Shown here piece after piece: positions 17,294-26,773 of a stretch of 64,000 nucleotides of DNA (positions within the stretch are counted from its first letter, which is position 1; every line of letters starts with the position of its first letter). The notes below the pieces were generated by a model, which saw only the letters and a list, made by a program, of their open reading frames with translations, did no database searches and was not told the origin of the DNA. The position numbers and the translations under genes are program-made. The DNA is from Portibacter marinus (GTDB lineage Bacteria; Bacteroidota; Bacteroidia; Chitinophagales; Saprospiraceae). The stretch is from assembly GCF_021533195.1 (NCBI RefSeq), contig NZ_JAJNKB010000003.1, positions 707,001 to 771,000 on the forward strand. The letters run 5' to 3'.

Positions 17294-18400
17294 ATGGAAG
17301 TCCTCAAGCAAAACACCATCACCGCTCACATTATTCAATTCTGTCGTTTTCTCAGAGAAAATGGTTTTGTCCTGGGGCCTATGGAAGAAATACTGGCTTT
17401 AGAAGCGCTAAAAACCATTCCATATCATCATCCTTCCATTTTTAAATCAGCATTGAAAGCCACTTTGGTTAAAAACAAATTTCAACTTGACCAATTCGAT
17501 CCTCTTTACCTTCAATATTGGGCAGAAGTAAGACAAGCTGAAAACGCCAAGCATAAAAAAGTGCAAAAAGAAAAGGATAGGCCCAAACCTACCGCCAATA
17601 AGCCTTCCCTTCACGTGATTAAAAAATGGCTATACAGCAATCACGAAACAGAAAAAATAGAAACTGCAAGTTATGATGTGGGCGATGGTATTTCTGAACA
17701 AGATTTTACCAGATTTTCACACGATAATCTAGAAGAAATACTATTGCAAACCAAGGTGCTGGTTAAAAAACTGACCAATCGGACAGGGCATAGATTTATT
17801 TCGTCTAAAAATCATGTACTCTTAGATATACGCAGATTAATGCGAAAAAATATCGGACGTTCAGATGAACTGATCGAACTGTCTTACAAGAAAAAAAAGA
17901 TTGAAAAATTGAGATTAGTGTTGATCTGCGATGTAAGCAGGTCTATGGAATTCTATACTAAGTTTCTTTTACAATTTATGTATGGGCTGAATCAAGCGAC
18001 AACTAAAATCGAAACGTTTGTCTTTAGTACCAGAATTCAACGTATTACCAAAAGTCTTCAAGATCGAGATTTTTCCAAAGTTCTTCAGGATCTTAAAGAT
18101 GGTTTCGATGGATGGTCGGCAGGTACGAAAATAGGTGAATCACTTTGGGACTTTGTGAAAAATTACAGCGGACAATTGCTGGATCAAAAAACGAAAGTCA
18201 TCATTCTAAGTGATGGTTGGGATACTGGAGATGCAGACTTGGTTGCTCAGGCAATGCAGTCGATCCGTAAGAGAAGTGCTAAAATCATATGGTTGAATCC
18301 ATTAGCAGGTCATCCAACTTTTAAACCTGAAACAGCCTGTCTCCAAGCTGCCATTCCTTATGTGGATGTGATGAGCGCCATTTCTACCATTAAAGTATAA
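17294..18400 (+). CDS. coxE: VWA domain protein, CoxE-like
   Basis: 368 residues. The C-terminal half is a von Willebrand A domain with the MIDAS motif DVSRSM in LVLICDVSRSMEF (about 208-220), a Thr in the SAGTKIGESL segment and the acidic turn LSDGWDTGD. The N-terminal part is helical and charged with a Lys-rich linker (about 90-115), as in CoxE proteins. It is the expected partner of the preceding MoxR ATPase, 12 bp upstream. Last gene of the operon, convergent with moeA 79 bp further on. Confidence 0.9.
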   Translation: MEVLKQNTITAHIIQFCRFLRENGFVLGPMEEILALEALKTIPYHHPSIFKSALKATLVKNKFQLDQFDPLYLQYWAEVRQAENAKHKKVQKEKDRPKPTANKPSLHVIKKWLYSNHETEKIETASYDVGDGISEQDFTRFSHDNLEEILLQTKVLVKKLTNRTGHRFISSKNHVLLDIRRLMRKNIGRSDELIELSYKKKKIEKLRLVLICDVSRSMEFYTKFLLQFMYGLNQATTKIETFVFSTRIQRITKSLQDRDFSKVLQDLKDGFDGWSAGTKIGESLWDFVKNYSGQLLDQKTKVIILSDGWDTGDADLVAQAMQSIRKRSAKIIWLNPLAGHPTFKPETACLQAAIPYVDVMSAISTIKV

Positions 18401-18479
18401 TTCAGGAAATCCATCAGATTTTATTTGAGGGTGAATCTCTCTGTAAACCTGATTGAACCGCTAGAGCTCGATCTTCAAC

Positions 18480-19679
18480 TTATTGAGGATTGATGATGTA
18501 AATGGGGTAACACTCTCCCTTTAAATATCGGTCTTTACCCCTCGGCAATTCCATAAATGCCTTCGCCTCTGTCAGATTGGCCAGGTCTCCGGAACCATTA
18601 CCCTCAATGGGCTGTGCCCTCATTTTTCCGTCCTGACCGTAAATCAGACTTACTTGTACAAAATAGTTTAAATCCGGCTTAAAATGGATGTCTGAGGCCA
18701 ATTCAGCAAAAAGTGGAGAAGCTTTAGCATTCAGATGTTTTAGCATCCATGTTCTAACGTATTTAATGGTACACATAAATGATGACACCGGATTTCCGGG
18801 AAGTGCAAAAATGGTTTTTCCTTCGCCTGATATGCCAAACCAAAAGGGTTTACCTGGTCTTTGTTTGACTTTATGAAACAGCTTTTTTACACCTAAGCTT
18901 TCAAGAGCATCTGGAATGTAGTCGAACTTTCCCATTGACACACCACCTGACAGGATCAATACATCATACTGATTGATCAGCTTGCTCAATTCATGCTGTA
19001 TCATCTCGCGATTATCCGGAAGATGAAAAGCTTCTGCCCTAACCTGCAATGTGTGTAGAACACCGGCAATACTATAATTATTTGATTTTCTGATTTGATG
19101 TAGTTGAGGGATTTGCTCTACATCAACCAGTTCATCACCGGAAGAAATAATGGCTACTTTAGGTGTACTGTATACTTTTACAACGGACTTGCCACAGGTG
19201 GCCAATACTCCTAATTCAGGAGCATTGATCCTTTTACCGGTTTCAAGAAGTAAGTTGCCTTTTGCCCGATCTGATCCTTGAAAGTGAACATTCTGACGAT
19301 GGGTTATCTCGTCTATTGTTATCAATGCCACACCATCTTTTATTTTCAAATCCTCATAGCGAATAACGGTATCTGCATTTTCGGGCATGATGGCTCCTGT
19401 CATCACTTCGATACAATGATTGGTTTGACTCAGCGTTTTTTTAGGTGCTCCTGCAGCTGCAATGGCTTCTATGGGATATGCCCTAATCCCTTCACGAAAT
19501 TTGCTATAGTCGATTGCGATACCGTCCATGGTTACCCGATCAAAAGGTGGAAATGAACGATCAGCATGAATATCTTCAGCCAGGATTCTCCCCTGAGCGC
19601 GGACCAGTTCGACAGAATCTATTTGAGCACTTGGGCAATGTTCTAAAACGATTTCTAAAGCTTCTTCGACACTTATCAT
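18480..19679 (-). CDS. moeA: Molybdopterin molybdenumtransferase MoeA
   Basis: Inserts molybdenum into adenylylated molybdopterin. 399 residues with the family motifs SFPPFDRVTMDGIAID, GAIMPENADTVIRYED, SSGDELV, LSGGVSMGKFDYIPD and FALPGNPVSSFMC, and a C-terminal domain IV. The start ATG overlaps the stop of the flavin-binding protein gene (ATGA), so the two are coupled. Placed tail-to-tail with the molybdenum hydroxylase operon it would serve. MogA/MoaB, which provides its substrate, is not in the window. Confidence 0.95.
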   Translation of the reverse strand: MISVEEALEIVLEHCPSAQIDSVELVRAQGRILAEDIHADRSFPPFDRVTMDGIAIDYSKFREGIRAYPIEAIAAAGAPKKTLSQTNHCIEVMTGAIMPENADTVIRYEDLKIKDGVALITIDEITHRQNVHFQGSDRAKGNLLLETGKRINAPELGVLATCGKSVVKVYSTPKVAIISSGDELVDVEQIPQLHQIRKSNNYSIAGVLHTLQVRAEAFHLPDNREMIQHELSKLINQYDVLILSGGVSMGKFDYIPDALESLGVKKLFHKVKQRPGKPFWFGISGEGKTIFALPGNPVSSFMCTIKYVRTWMLKHLNAKASPLFAELASDIHFKPDLNYFVQVSLIYGQDGKMRAQPIEGNGSGDLANLTEAKAFMELPRGKDRYLKGECYPIYIINPQ

Positions 19680-20320
19680 TTCACAATGGCTTTGACTGAA
19701 TGGGGTCTTGAAATGCCTTCTTTCAGTAACGAATCATCAATGGGCTCACCATAGCTACGATGGATGGGGATTACTCCTGCCCAAATATCCAGTGCGTAAT
19801 CTGCTTTTTCATCACCTGGATCGCCTTCGCGTCTCTTTGCAGATGCTTCCTGTATGTAAACTTTCAACAATTTGGTTGCCTTCAACTCCTTTGCTGAGGG
19901 CTGACGCGCTTCCTCCCATCTTCCTTTAAGGATTTGATCAGAAATAACAGCCAAGCCCTGATTTTTTTCCTCCTGGCTTGTTACCTCCTTTGCATGGCCG
20001 AATAAGACCACGGACTCATAATTCATCGATGAGTTAAATAGTGATCGTGCCAGTACTATGCCATTGACCTTAGTAACCGCAATAGAAACCGGAATTCCTT
20101 CTGCCAACGCCATCATCATTCTTGAGGTTGATGCTCCATGTAAATACAGTTCATCTCCTGACCTTCCGTAAATCGTCGGTATAATGACCGGATATCCGTC
20201 ATATACAAATGCAACATGACACACGCAGTCTTTATCCAAAATCTCATAAATCTCCGAGCGATCATAAATGCCTCTTTTGGGAATTCTTTTCACCCTGACT
20301 TTGTCACTAGGTTTTTCCAT
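19676..20320 (-). CDS. Pyridoxamine 5'-phosphate oxidase-like flavin-binding protein
   Basis: 214 residues from the ATG at 20320; a longer frame to 20389 would add an unlikely N-terminus, so I took the shorter one. The sequence RIPKRGIYDRSEIYEILD, CHVAFVYDGYPVIIPTIYGRSGDELYLHG and SRMMMALAEGIPVSIAVTKVNGIVLARS is typical of the split-barrel flavin-nucleotide-binding family (NimA/PNPOx-like). Members bind FMN, F420 or heme; the ligand here is unknown. Its coupling to moeA hints at a redox role linked to molybdenum metabolism, but that is inference. Confidence 0.85.
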   Translation of the reverse strand: MEKPSDKVRVKRIPKRGIYDRSEIYEILDKDCVCHVAFVYDGYPVIIPTIYGRSGDELYLHGASTSRMMMALAEGIPVSIAVTKVNGIVLARSLFNSSMNYESVVLFGHAKEVTSQEEKNQGLAVISDQILKGRWEEARQPSAKELKATKLLKVYIQEASAKRREGDPGDEKADYALDIWAGVIPIHRSYGEPIDDSLLKEGISRPHSVKAIVK

Positions 20321-20341
20321 CTGAAATTGATTAATTGAGCA

Positions 20342-20367
20342 TAAAGATAAAATAATTGAAATGTCAA
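20342..20367 (-). promoter_or_regulatory. Putative promoter of the flavin protein-moeA operon
   Basis: On the minus strand a TTGACAT element is followed after 15 bases (counted from TTG) by TATCTTTA, close to the Bacteroidota -7 consensus TAnnTTTG. It lies 22 bp upstream of the chosen ATG. The spacing between boxes is shorter than the usual 19-20 bases. Confidence 0.45.
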
Positions 20368-20627
20368 TTAGCTTACAATTGAAATTCAATGCTTAATATA
20401 TAATAAACATATATATGTACTATTCAATCTACATAATGTCTTACAAAACATCACTATATAAAATAATCTGCTTATATTACAAAAGACCAATTGTAGCACC
20501 ATACTGAAGTAATATTGCCAGTCCCAGAGTGAAAAGCACCTATTTTCACCGTAGTCATTTCATTTCCTGTATGATCTATTAAGCGGCTTACACCCTAATA
20601 TTTTTTAATCCAATTAAAACAAAAAAA
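20368..20627. other. AT-rich intergenic region before the M43 protease
   Basis: With the promoter above, this leaves about 307 bp without a gene. It is AT-rich with runs of alternating AT near 20395-20420. The one structured element is an inverted repeat GTGAAAA-gcaccta-TTTTCAC (20529-20549), not followed by a T-tract, so a binding site or leader hairpin is as likely as a terminator. No small gene seen. Confidence 0.5.
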
Positions 20628-23600
20628 ATGAAGTTGAAAACTTTACGCTCAAGCTATTGCAGTTGGAGAAGGACAGTCCAAACACTCAGTTCTATTATGA
20701 TGTTCTTCTTGCTTCTACAGCCACCTGCATCCGGACAAGTGGACCAGGAACAATTGAAAAAAGATTTGATATTCCAACAAAATGGACTCCATAAATTTAA
20801 TCCAGACGATGCCAACAAACCCTTGCAAAGAGTTACTAATAGCAACAATGAAAATGAAAGAATTTCCAAAGTATTAGGCACTTTACAACCTACAGATGAA
20901 AGGTGTGGAATGGTGCAGGTAGAGCAAATGCTCAAGGAAAAGTTTCCGAACAGGCCTTCGACGGATCAATTTGAGAAATGGATGAAAAATGCAAAAAAGG
21001 TGATTTCCCAAAAAGGGATCAGTAGGGCTGTGGTAACCATACCTGTGGTAGTCCACATTATCGGAGGAGGCGATATAGAAATATCAGATGCACAGGTTTT
21101 ATCACAGATGGAAGTGTTAAACGAAGATTTTAGAAGGATGAACGCCGATGCCTCTAATACACCCGACGATTTTGTTGGTATTGCCTCTGACGCAGAAATC
21201 AATTTTTGTCTTGCAAGTGTAGCTCCTGATGGGAGTCCGACAACTGGTATAGAGCGTTACGACTTTGGCAAATCCTCCTACAGCATAGGTGATATGGAAC
21301 TCAATGTTAAGCCAAATACCATTTGGCACCCTGATTTTTACTTCAATATATGGTGTGCTCCTCTTCCAGGTGGACTCTTGGGATATGCGCAATTTCCCTT
21401 ATCGGATTTAGAAGGCTTAGAAGGGCTAAGCGGCCCTTCCTATACTGATGGAATAGTCGTTCGAGACATTGCTTTCGGAGTAGGAGGTACTGCCGTAGAA
21501 GGTTTAGATCTAGGAAGGACTGCGACTCACGAAGTAGGTCATTTTTTCGGATTAAGACACATCGGTGGCGATGGAGATTGTAGTGCAGATGACTTTTGCG
21601 CTGACACTCCCACACAAGCGGGACAGAATAACAATTTTTTTGATGATTGTGACTATGATCCGAATGCAGCATTAGGTACATTACGGAACGATTGCGATGA
21701 CGGGCCTGGTGATCTTCCGGATCAATTTATGAACTACATGGACTATAGTGATGACGCCTGTATGAACATGTTTTCTAGTGATCAAAAAGCTCGGATGGAC
21801 GTGATCCTAGAGTTCAGTCCAAGAAGGGCTTCTCTTATTAATTCACAGGTTTGTAATGGTGTTGTTCCAAGTTATCCATATGATCCTTTTGCAGATGCTC
21901 CAGAAAATGACTTATGTGAGGGATCCATTCCAGTTTCATGTGAAGATGTCGTAAGTGGATCTACCTTAATGGCCTCTCCCAGAGAGCAACCTACTGCTTG
22001 TTCTCCAGAGCTAGAAGCTCCAGGTGTATGGTATTCCTTCATTGCTGATGGACGCCCTTTAACAGCAAGTTTATGCAGCGATGACACAGATTATGACACT
22101 AAAATAGGGATCTATCGAGGAACATGTAATGACCTACAGTGCGTAGGTGGCGATGATGATGGATGTGGTGGAATAGGAGTACCTTCTGAAGTCACAGTTG
22201 CCACAATAGCAGGTGAAACTTACTATATCTTTGTCACAGGTTGGAACGGATCCATCGGTAATTTCGAATTAACCATCAATTGCGATGGAACGCCACCACC
22301 CCCGCCGCCTGGGAATGATTTCTGTGAGGGTGCTGAAGTAGTTGAATGCGGTAGTGTGGTGGATGGCAAGACTGTTGGTGCTGTTCAGGATTTATCAGGG
22401 ACTTGCGGAACCTCCATTTCTGCCCCCGGAGTGTGGTACAATATCGTAGGAACGGGAGAATTTATTACAGCAAGTGTATGTAACCTTGCCAATTTTGATA
22501 CTAAGATCATCATCATTCAAGCAGATGATTGCAATTCAGATTTATTTTGCGTGGCTGGAAATGACGATGGTCCCGAATGTTTGGGCTTTACATCCGAAGT
22601 ATCCTGGCTGGGAGAACAAGGGGTAAATTACTATATTTATGTCAATGGCTTTGATGGTGAAACAGGAGACTTTACATTACTAATTAACTGTAATGCCCCT
22701 GCAGAAAATGACCTTTGTGAGAACGCCATTTCTTTGGATTGTGTCGACAGTGTAGAAGGTAGTACCAACTTTGCGACGGATAGAGATCAGGTGGGAGACT
22801 CGGATTGCAGTGATGATGTTTTCTCTGATTTACTGAGTCCTGGAGTGTGGTATACCATAGAAGGATTAGGTAAACCCATCACCTTATCCACTTGCGGTAC
22901 AGCAGATTATGATTCAAAAATTGATGTCTATACAGGTGAATGTGGCAATCTGGTATGTTATGCAGGAAATGAAGATGGTCCTGGGTGTCCGGATTTTACT
23001 TCAGAATTGACGTTTGATACAGAAGAAGGGGTCACCTATCATATATATGTGAGTGGCTTTCGAATTGTATTTTTTGGCATAGATTTCATGTCTAAGGGTG
23101 ATTTTACCCTGAATATTACGATCCCTCAAGATTGTAAGACCGTCTATTATGGTTATGAACCAACTGCTTGTACTGAATTATCTGTTGACAACATTGATGG
23201 TGTAGGGCCTTATGACTATCAGTGGAGTGATGGATCATCTGGTGAAACAACCAAGGTATGTCCTTCTGAATCCACAGATTACTTTGTAACCATCACCGAC
23301 GCTACAGGTTGCTTATATGTTTATGAATTTTTCGTTGACGTCATAGATGTAACTTGCGGAAACAAAGGGAACAAGGTCGAAATTTGTCATGAATCCAATG
23401 GGAAATTTAAAACGCTTTGTATTGATAGTGAAGACATCGATGATCACCTTTGCCATGGCGATGAATTAGGTGCATGCGGTACTTTGGTGATTTGTGGCGA
23501 ACCTTGGACTTGTCCTGATGAGACATTAGAAGAAGAAAGTGTTACTGCCAGAAACGTTGTGAGCGATCAGTGGGCCATTGCTCCCAATCCAAGTTCAGGA

Positions 23601-23813
23601 AATTTCCGCATTAACTTGTCAGACTACCTGAATAAAGCCGTAAATCTGAGGATAATGGACACTGCAGGTAAAATAGTTTACAGTTATAATGTAAGCGAAC
23701 TAGGAAGCAGTATACTGGAAATTAATCTTGATGACATCGCTAAAGGGATGTATTACGTGAGGTTGAACTCCGAATTATCTAGTAGTACCAAGAAAATTCT
23801 CCTGGTCAAATAA
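20628..23813 (+). CDS. T9SS-secreted M43 (pappalysin/cytophagalysin) metalloprotease
   Basis: 1061 residues: N-terminal signal segment (about 15-40), propeptide, then an M43 catalytic domain with zinc ligands His301, His305 and His311 and base Glu302 in HEVGHFFGLRH; the methionine turn is NYMDYSD (about 369-375). Calcium/disulfide-rich DNA-encoded Cys pairs follow in CSADDFCADTP. Residues about 420-840 hold three similar beta-sandwich modules, each starting NDLCE or NDFCE and containing PGVWY and DYDTKI or NFDTKI. A SprB-like module (about 845-905) and a T9SS type A sorting domain (WAIAPNPSSGNF to KILLVK) close the protein. Likely an exported collagenase/gelatinase-type protease. Terminator follows. 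Confidence 0.92.
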   Translation: MKLKTLRSSYCSWRRTVQTLSSIMMFFLLLQPPASGQVDQEQLKKDLIFQQNGLHKFNPDDANKPLQRVTNSNNENERISKVLGTLQPTDERCGMVQVEQMLKEKFPNRPSTDQFEKWMKNAKKVISQKGISRAVVTIPVVVHIIGGGDIEISDAQVLSQMEVLNEDFRRMNADASNTPDDFVGIASDAEINFCLASVAPDGSPTTGIERYDFGKSSYSIGDMELNVKPNTIWHPDFYFNIWCAPLPGGLLGYAQFPLSDLEGLEGLSGPSYTDGIVVRDIAFGVGGTAVEGLDLGRTATHEVGHFFGLRHIGGDGDCSADDFCADTPTQAGQNNNFFDDCDYDPNAALGTLRNDCDDGPGDLPDQFMNYMDYSDDACMNMFSSDQKARMDVILEFSPRRASLINSQVCNGVVPSYPYDPFADAPENDLCEGSIPVSCEDVVSGSTLMASPREQPTACSPELEAPGVWYSFIADGRPLTASLCSDDTDYDTKIGIYRGTCNDLQCVGGDDDGCGGIGVPSEVTVATIAGETYYIFVTGWNGSIGNFELTINCDGTPPPPPPGNDFCEGAEVVECGSVVDGKTVGAVQDLSGTCGTSISAPGVWYNIVGTGEFITASVCNLANFDTKIIIIQADDCNSDLFCVAGNDDGPECLGFTSEVSWLGEQGVNYYIYVNGFDGETGDFTLLINCNAPAENDLCENAISLDCVDSVEGSTNFATDRDQVGDSDCSDDVFSDLLSPGVWYTIEGLGKPITLSTCGTADYDSKIDVYTGECGNLVCYAGNEDGPGCPDFTSELTFDTEEGVTYHIYVSGFRIVFFGIDFMSKGDFTLNITIPQDCKTVYYGYEPTACTELSVDNIDGVGPYDYQWSDGSSGETTKVCPSESTDYFVTITDATGCLYVYEFFVDVIDVTCGNKGNKVEICHESNGKFKTLCIDSEDIDDHLCHGDELGACGTLVICGEPWTCPDETLEEESVTARNVVSDQWAIAPNPSSGNFRINLSDYLNKAVNLRIMDTAGKIVYSYNVSELGSSILEINLDDIAKGMYYVRLNSELSSSTKKILLVK

Positions 23814-23832
23814 AAATATTAAAACACCTTTT

Positions 23833-23871
23833 ACAGGTCATTCGGCGTCATGCTGGATGGCCTGTTTTTTT
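23833..23871 (+). terminator. Rho-independent terminator after the M43 protease
   Basis: ACAGGTCAT (23833-23841) pairs with ATGGCCTGT (23857-23865), a 9-bp stem with one G-U pair, followed at once by a run of seven T. Confidence 0.8.
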
Positions 23872-23889
23872 ATGACAACCACAGTTTCG

Positions 23890-24078
23890 TCAACGTATAA
23901 GATTGATCATCAAAGTCCTGACCAGAAATACCAATAATTGCAATCCAATCAAAGCTAAAATAACGCCAATAGGTGTCATGATAACCGCAACAATGGCTGA
24001 TAAACTACGAGCGGCTAAGAAGATCAATGACAAGACTAGAAGTAGTCCTACTAGACTCAAAATTTTCTTCACATTCAT
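23890..24078 (-). CDS. Small two-helix membrane protein
   Basis: 62 residues, nearly all hydrophobic: helices at about 6-24 and 28-55 separated by a short Ser-rich turn. Its ATG overlaps the stop of the M28 lipoprotein gene (ATGA), which supports it as a real, coupled gene rather than a chance frame. No recognised family. It may be a membrane partner or stress-type peptide. Confidence 0.6.
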   Translation of the reverse strand: MNVKKILSLVGLLLVLSLIFLAARSLSAIVAVIMTPIGVILALIGLQLLVFLVRTLMINLIR

Positions 24079-25088
24079 AGTCCTAAGGTACCATCTGAAT
24101 GTCTGTACAAAACTGCAAGAACGACTTGCCCCACCACTTTTAAGTTTCTTGGCTCTATGATGTCAATGTCATCGTCCAGGGTATGATGATAAGTTCCGAA
24201 AGATGATTCCCGATTATCAGGCCTTGGTATGCTGATGATGTCAATGGTAGGAATACCCGCCTGATTCATGTAAAGGTGATCATCGGCTATGCCTCCAGTT
24301 CTATAATCCTGAAATAAATCGGAATAACCCATGTTCTGAGCCAGTTTCCAAACTTTATTCATCACCTCCGGCGCATAGTTCATGGAATATCCTTCTTTAC
24401 CGAATCTGGCACCTTTTGCAGCAATCATATCCAACAAAATACCGAAGTCCGCATCATAATTCTTAGGGACTAAATTCTTTGCCCAGTATTGAGATCCAAG
24501 AGCCCAGGTATCGGTTTCACCATTCATATTTCCTTGATCCTCTACATCAAAAAGTATAAAATCAACACCCATATCAATTGGATTTTGGGTAACCTGTCTG
24601 GCAATTTCCAAAATAGCTGCGACACCACTCGCCCCATCGTCTGCTCCCATAATGGGATCATCCTGATTTTCTTCAACCGGATCTTTGTCAGCGATAAATC
24701 TGGTATCCCAGTGAGCCGCAATCGCTACACGCCGATCCATTTCTGGATTATGTTGGGCTATAATATTATATCCAGGCATTTTTTCACCGGTATAGATGGT
24801 CGCAGTAAAATTCTGCACCATCACCTTTAAACCGTAAGATTCAAGTTTTTCTACCAACCAATCTTTGGTTGCTTGGTGAGATTCCGTTCCCGGAACTCTG
24901 AATCCAAAATCAAGCTGCTTCTCGAGGTATGAATAGGAGGAATCAACATTAAAGGTTGGAACTGTTGCCCGGGGTCTGTTAACTGGTTCAGCCTGGGTGT
25001 CCTGACCTGAATCTGAATTACAGGAGATTAAAACCACCTGTAATACCAACCCCAAAAGTAAAAAATATTTGAATTTATTCATTTTCAT
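24075..25088 (-). CDS. M28-family lipoprotein, glutaminyl-peptide cyclotransferase-like
   Basis: From the ATG at 25088 the protein has a lipoprotein signal (KYFLLLGLVLQVVLISC, lipid Cys in LISC); the upstream extension of the frame lacks a sensible N-terminus and was dropped. The catalytic domain shows zinc-site residues in AAHWDTR, GADDGASGVAA, FDVEDQG, LLDMIAA and YHHTLDDD. Together with TWALGSQYWAKN, this matches bacterial type II glutaminyl cyclases such as the periplasmic enzyme of Porphyromonas, which form N-terminal pyroglutamate on exported proteins; an aminopeptidase role is the alternative. Coupled to the small membrane protein. Confidence 0.82.
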   Translation of the reverse strand: MKMNKFKYFLLLGLVLQVVLISCNSDSGQDTQAEPVNRPRATVPTFNVDSSYSYLEKQLDFGFRVPGTESHQATKDWLVEKLESYGLKVMVQNFTATIYTGEKMPGYNIIAQHNPEMDRRVAIAAHWDTRFIADKDPVEENQDDPIMGADDGASGVAAILEIARQVTQNPIDMGVDFILFDVEDQGNMNGETDTWALGSQYWAKNLVPKNYDADFGILLDMIAAKGARFGKEGYSMNYAPEVMNKVWKLAQNMGYSDLFQDYRTGGIADDHLYMNQAGIPTIDIISIPRPDNRESSFGTYHHTLDDDIDIIEPRNLKVVGQVVLAVLYRHSDGTLGL

Positions 25089-25211
25089 TTTTATTCTAAA
25101 TTGAACTCTTCTCCCACAGCTTATGAACCATCCAATAAGACTGCGAATCCTAAGATTACTAAATGTATTCTTTCGTACCCTCAAGATTTAATACGTAAGG
25201 TGAATCAAGGC

Positions 25212-26696
25212 TTAACTCTTAAATCCCCACTCTGTACCGTCCTTCCCGTCTTTAATCTGTATATCTAACGCCGCTAAATCGTCTCTGATTTTATCTGACA
25301 CGCCCCAATTCTTCTCATCTCTTGCTCCCTGTCTGAGATCGATCACCAATTGCATCACACCATCCAAAACATCTCCCGATTCCTCCTCCGCAGCATCCTT
25401 TAGGCCTAATACCTCGAAGATGAACTCCGGAAAAGTTTTCTGTAATCGTTCTATTGTAGACTGTGAAACTTCACTTAAGTTTAATGTACCTTCCTTTAAT
25501 CCGTTGATCTTATTGCACAATTCAAAGTAACGGGAAAGTGCTTTCGGAGTGTTAAAATCGTCCAACAAATCTTCCACTGCCTGATCAAGAAGGGCATTGA
25601 TCTCTTGATCTAAAGCAGTTTCTACATCGCTTTTTCCATTGAGCTTATCTACAGCTTTTAGGCATTCCATGATTCTTTTATAACCTTTTTCAGCGGCCAG
25701 AATTCCCTCATCCGTCAGGTTCAACTCACTTCTATAGTGGCTTTGCAACATGAAAAATCTGATAACCATCGGATGAAAACCTTTGCTTACATGAGGACTG
25801 TCGCCACTGAAAAGTTCAGAGGGTGAAATGGTATTCCCATCACTCTTGGACATCTTTTTACCATTCATCAAAAGCATATTGGTATGCAGCCAATAATTCG
25901 CCGGGGCACAACCGCAAGCACCAACATTCTGAGCTACCTCATTCTCATGATGCGGAAATTTTAAATCATTCCCTCCCCCATGTATGTCAAAAGTTTTACC
26001 TAGATACTTCGTAGACATCGCAGAACACTCCAGGTGCCATCCCGGAAATCCTTCTCCCCAGGGAGAATTCCATCTCATCAAATGTTCGGGTGATGCATTC
26101 ATCCAAATGGCAAAGTCTGAGGGATTTTTCTTCTCGCTTTGATTCTTAAGATCTCTGGTTTCAGATTGTAACTCATCGATAACCCTACCAGATAATTTGC
26201 CATACTGTCCGGTTTCTTCCGCGAATTTAATGGTATCAAAATAGACAGAACCATTCACTTCATAGCCATATCCATTGTCAATGATCTGCTGTACCATCTC
26301 GATTTGCTCGATAATATGTCCTGTAGCCCTTGGTTCAATGTTAGGTCGCTTGGCATTAAAAATATCCATCATATCATGAAAGCCATTGGCATACTTCTGT
26401 ACAACTTCCATGGGTTCTAACTGATCGATCCTTGCTCCTTTCGAAATTCTATCTTCACCATCATCCAGCAAATGACCTACATCTGTAATGTTGCGCACAT
26501 ACCGCACTTTGTATCCCAGATGGAGCAATATCCTGTAGATGACATCAAATCGCACAAAGGTCAGGCAATTTCCCAGATGGACGTCACTGTAAACAGTCGG
26601 GCCGCAAACATACATACCCACTTTACCTTCATTGATAGGTTTGAATTCCTCCTTAGTCCTGCTGAGACTATTATACACGAACAATTTTCTTTCCAT
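25212..26696 (-). CDS. cysS: Cysteinyl-tRNA synthetase
   Basis: Class I aminoacyl-tRNA synthetase charging tRNA-Cys. The start at 26696 (MERKLFVYNSLSR) is preferred over a TTG at 26756 that would add an atypical leader. The HIGH-type motif is in CGPTVYSDVHLGN, KMSKS is KMSKSDGN, and zinc ligands lie in HLECSAM and FPHHENE. About 494 residues, normal for the family. Located between the M28 lipoprotein and the EEP protein, all on the minus strand. Confidence 0.97.
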   Translation of the reverse strand: MERKLFVYNSLSRTKEEFKPINEGKVGMYVCGPTVYSDVHLGNCLTFVRFDVIYRILLHLGYKVRYVRNITDVGHLLDDGEDRISKGARIDQLEPMEVVQKYANGFHDMMDIFNAKRPNIEPRATGHIIEQIEMVQQIIDNGYGYEVNGSVYFDTIKFAEETGQYGKLSGRVIDELQSETRDLKNQSEKKNPSDFAIWMNASPEHLMRWNSPWGEGFPGWHLECSAMSTKYLGKTFDIHGGGNDLKFPHHENEVAQNVGACGCAPANYWLHTNMLLMNGKKMSKSDGNTISPSELFSGDSPHVSKGFHPMVIRFFMLQSHYRSELNLTDEGILAAEKGYKRIMECLKAVDKLNGKSDVETALDQEINALLDQAVEDLLDDFNTPKALSRYFELCNKINGLKEGTLNLSEVSQSTIERLQKTFPEFIFEVLGLKDAAEEESGDVLDGVMQLVIDLRQGARDEKNWGVSDKIRDDLAALDIQIKDGKDGTEWGFKS

Positions 26697-26773
26697 AGGG
26701 GGCAAAAATAAATTATTTAAATGAAATAGGTGTAGCGTGGCTGTTTGCTTTTCCAATTTAAAGGAAACCTGGT

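Noticed and set aside
20321-20389. Longer N-terminus for the flavin-binding protein
   Set aside because: Covers the putative promoter and adds a hydrophobic leader not seen in the family; the ATG at 20320 fits better.
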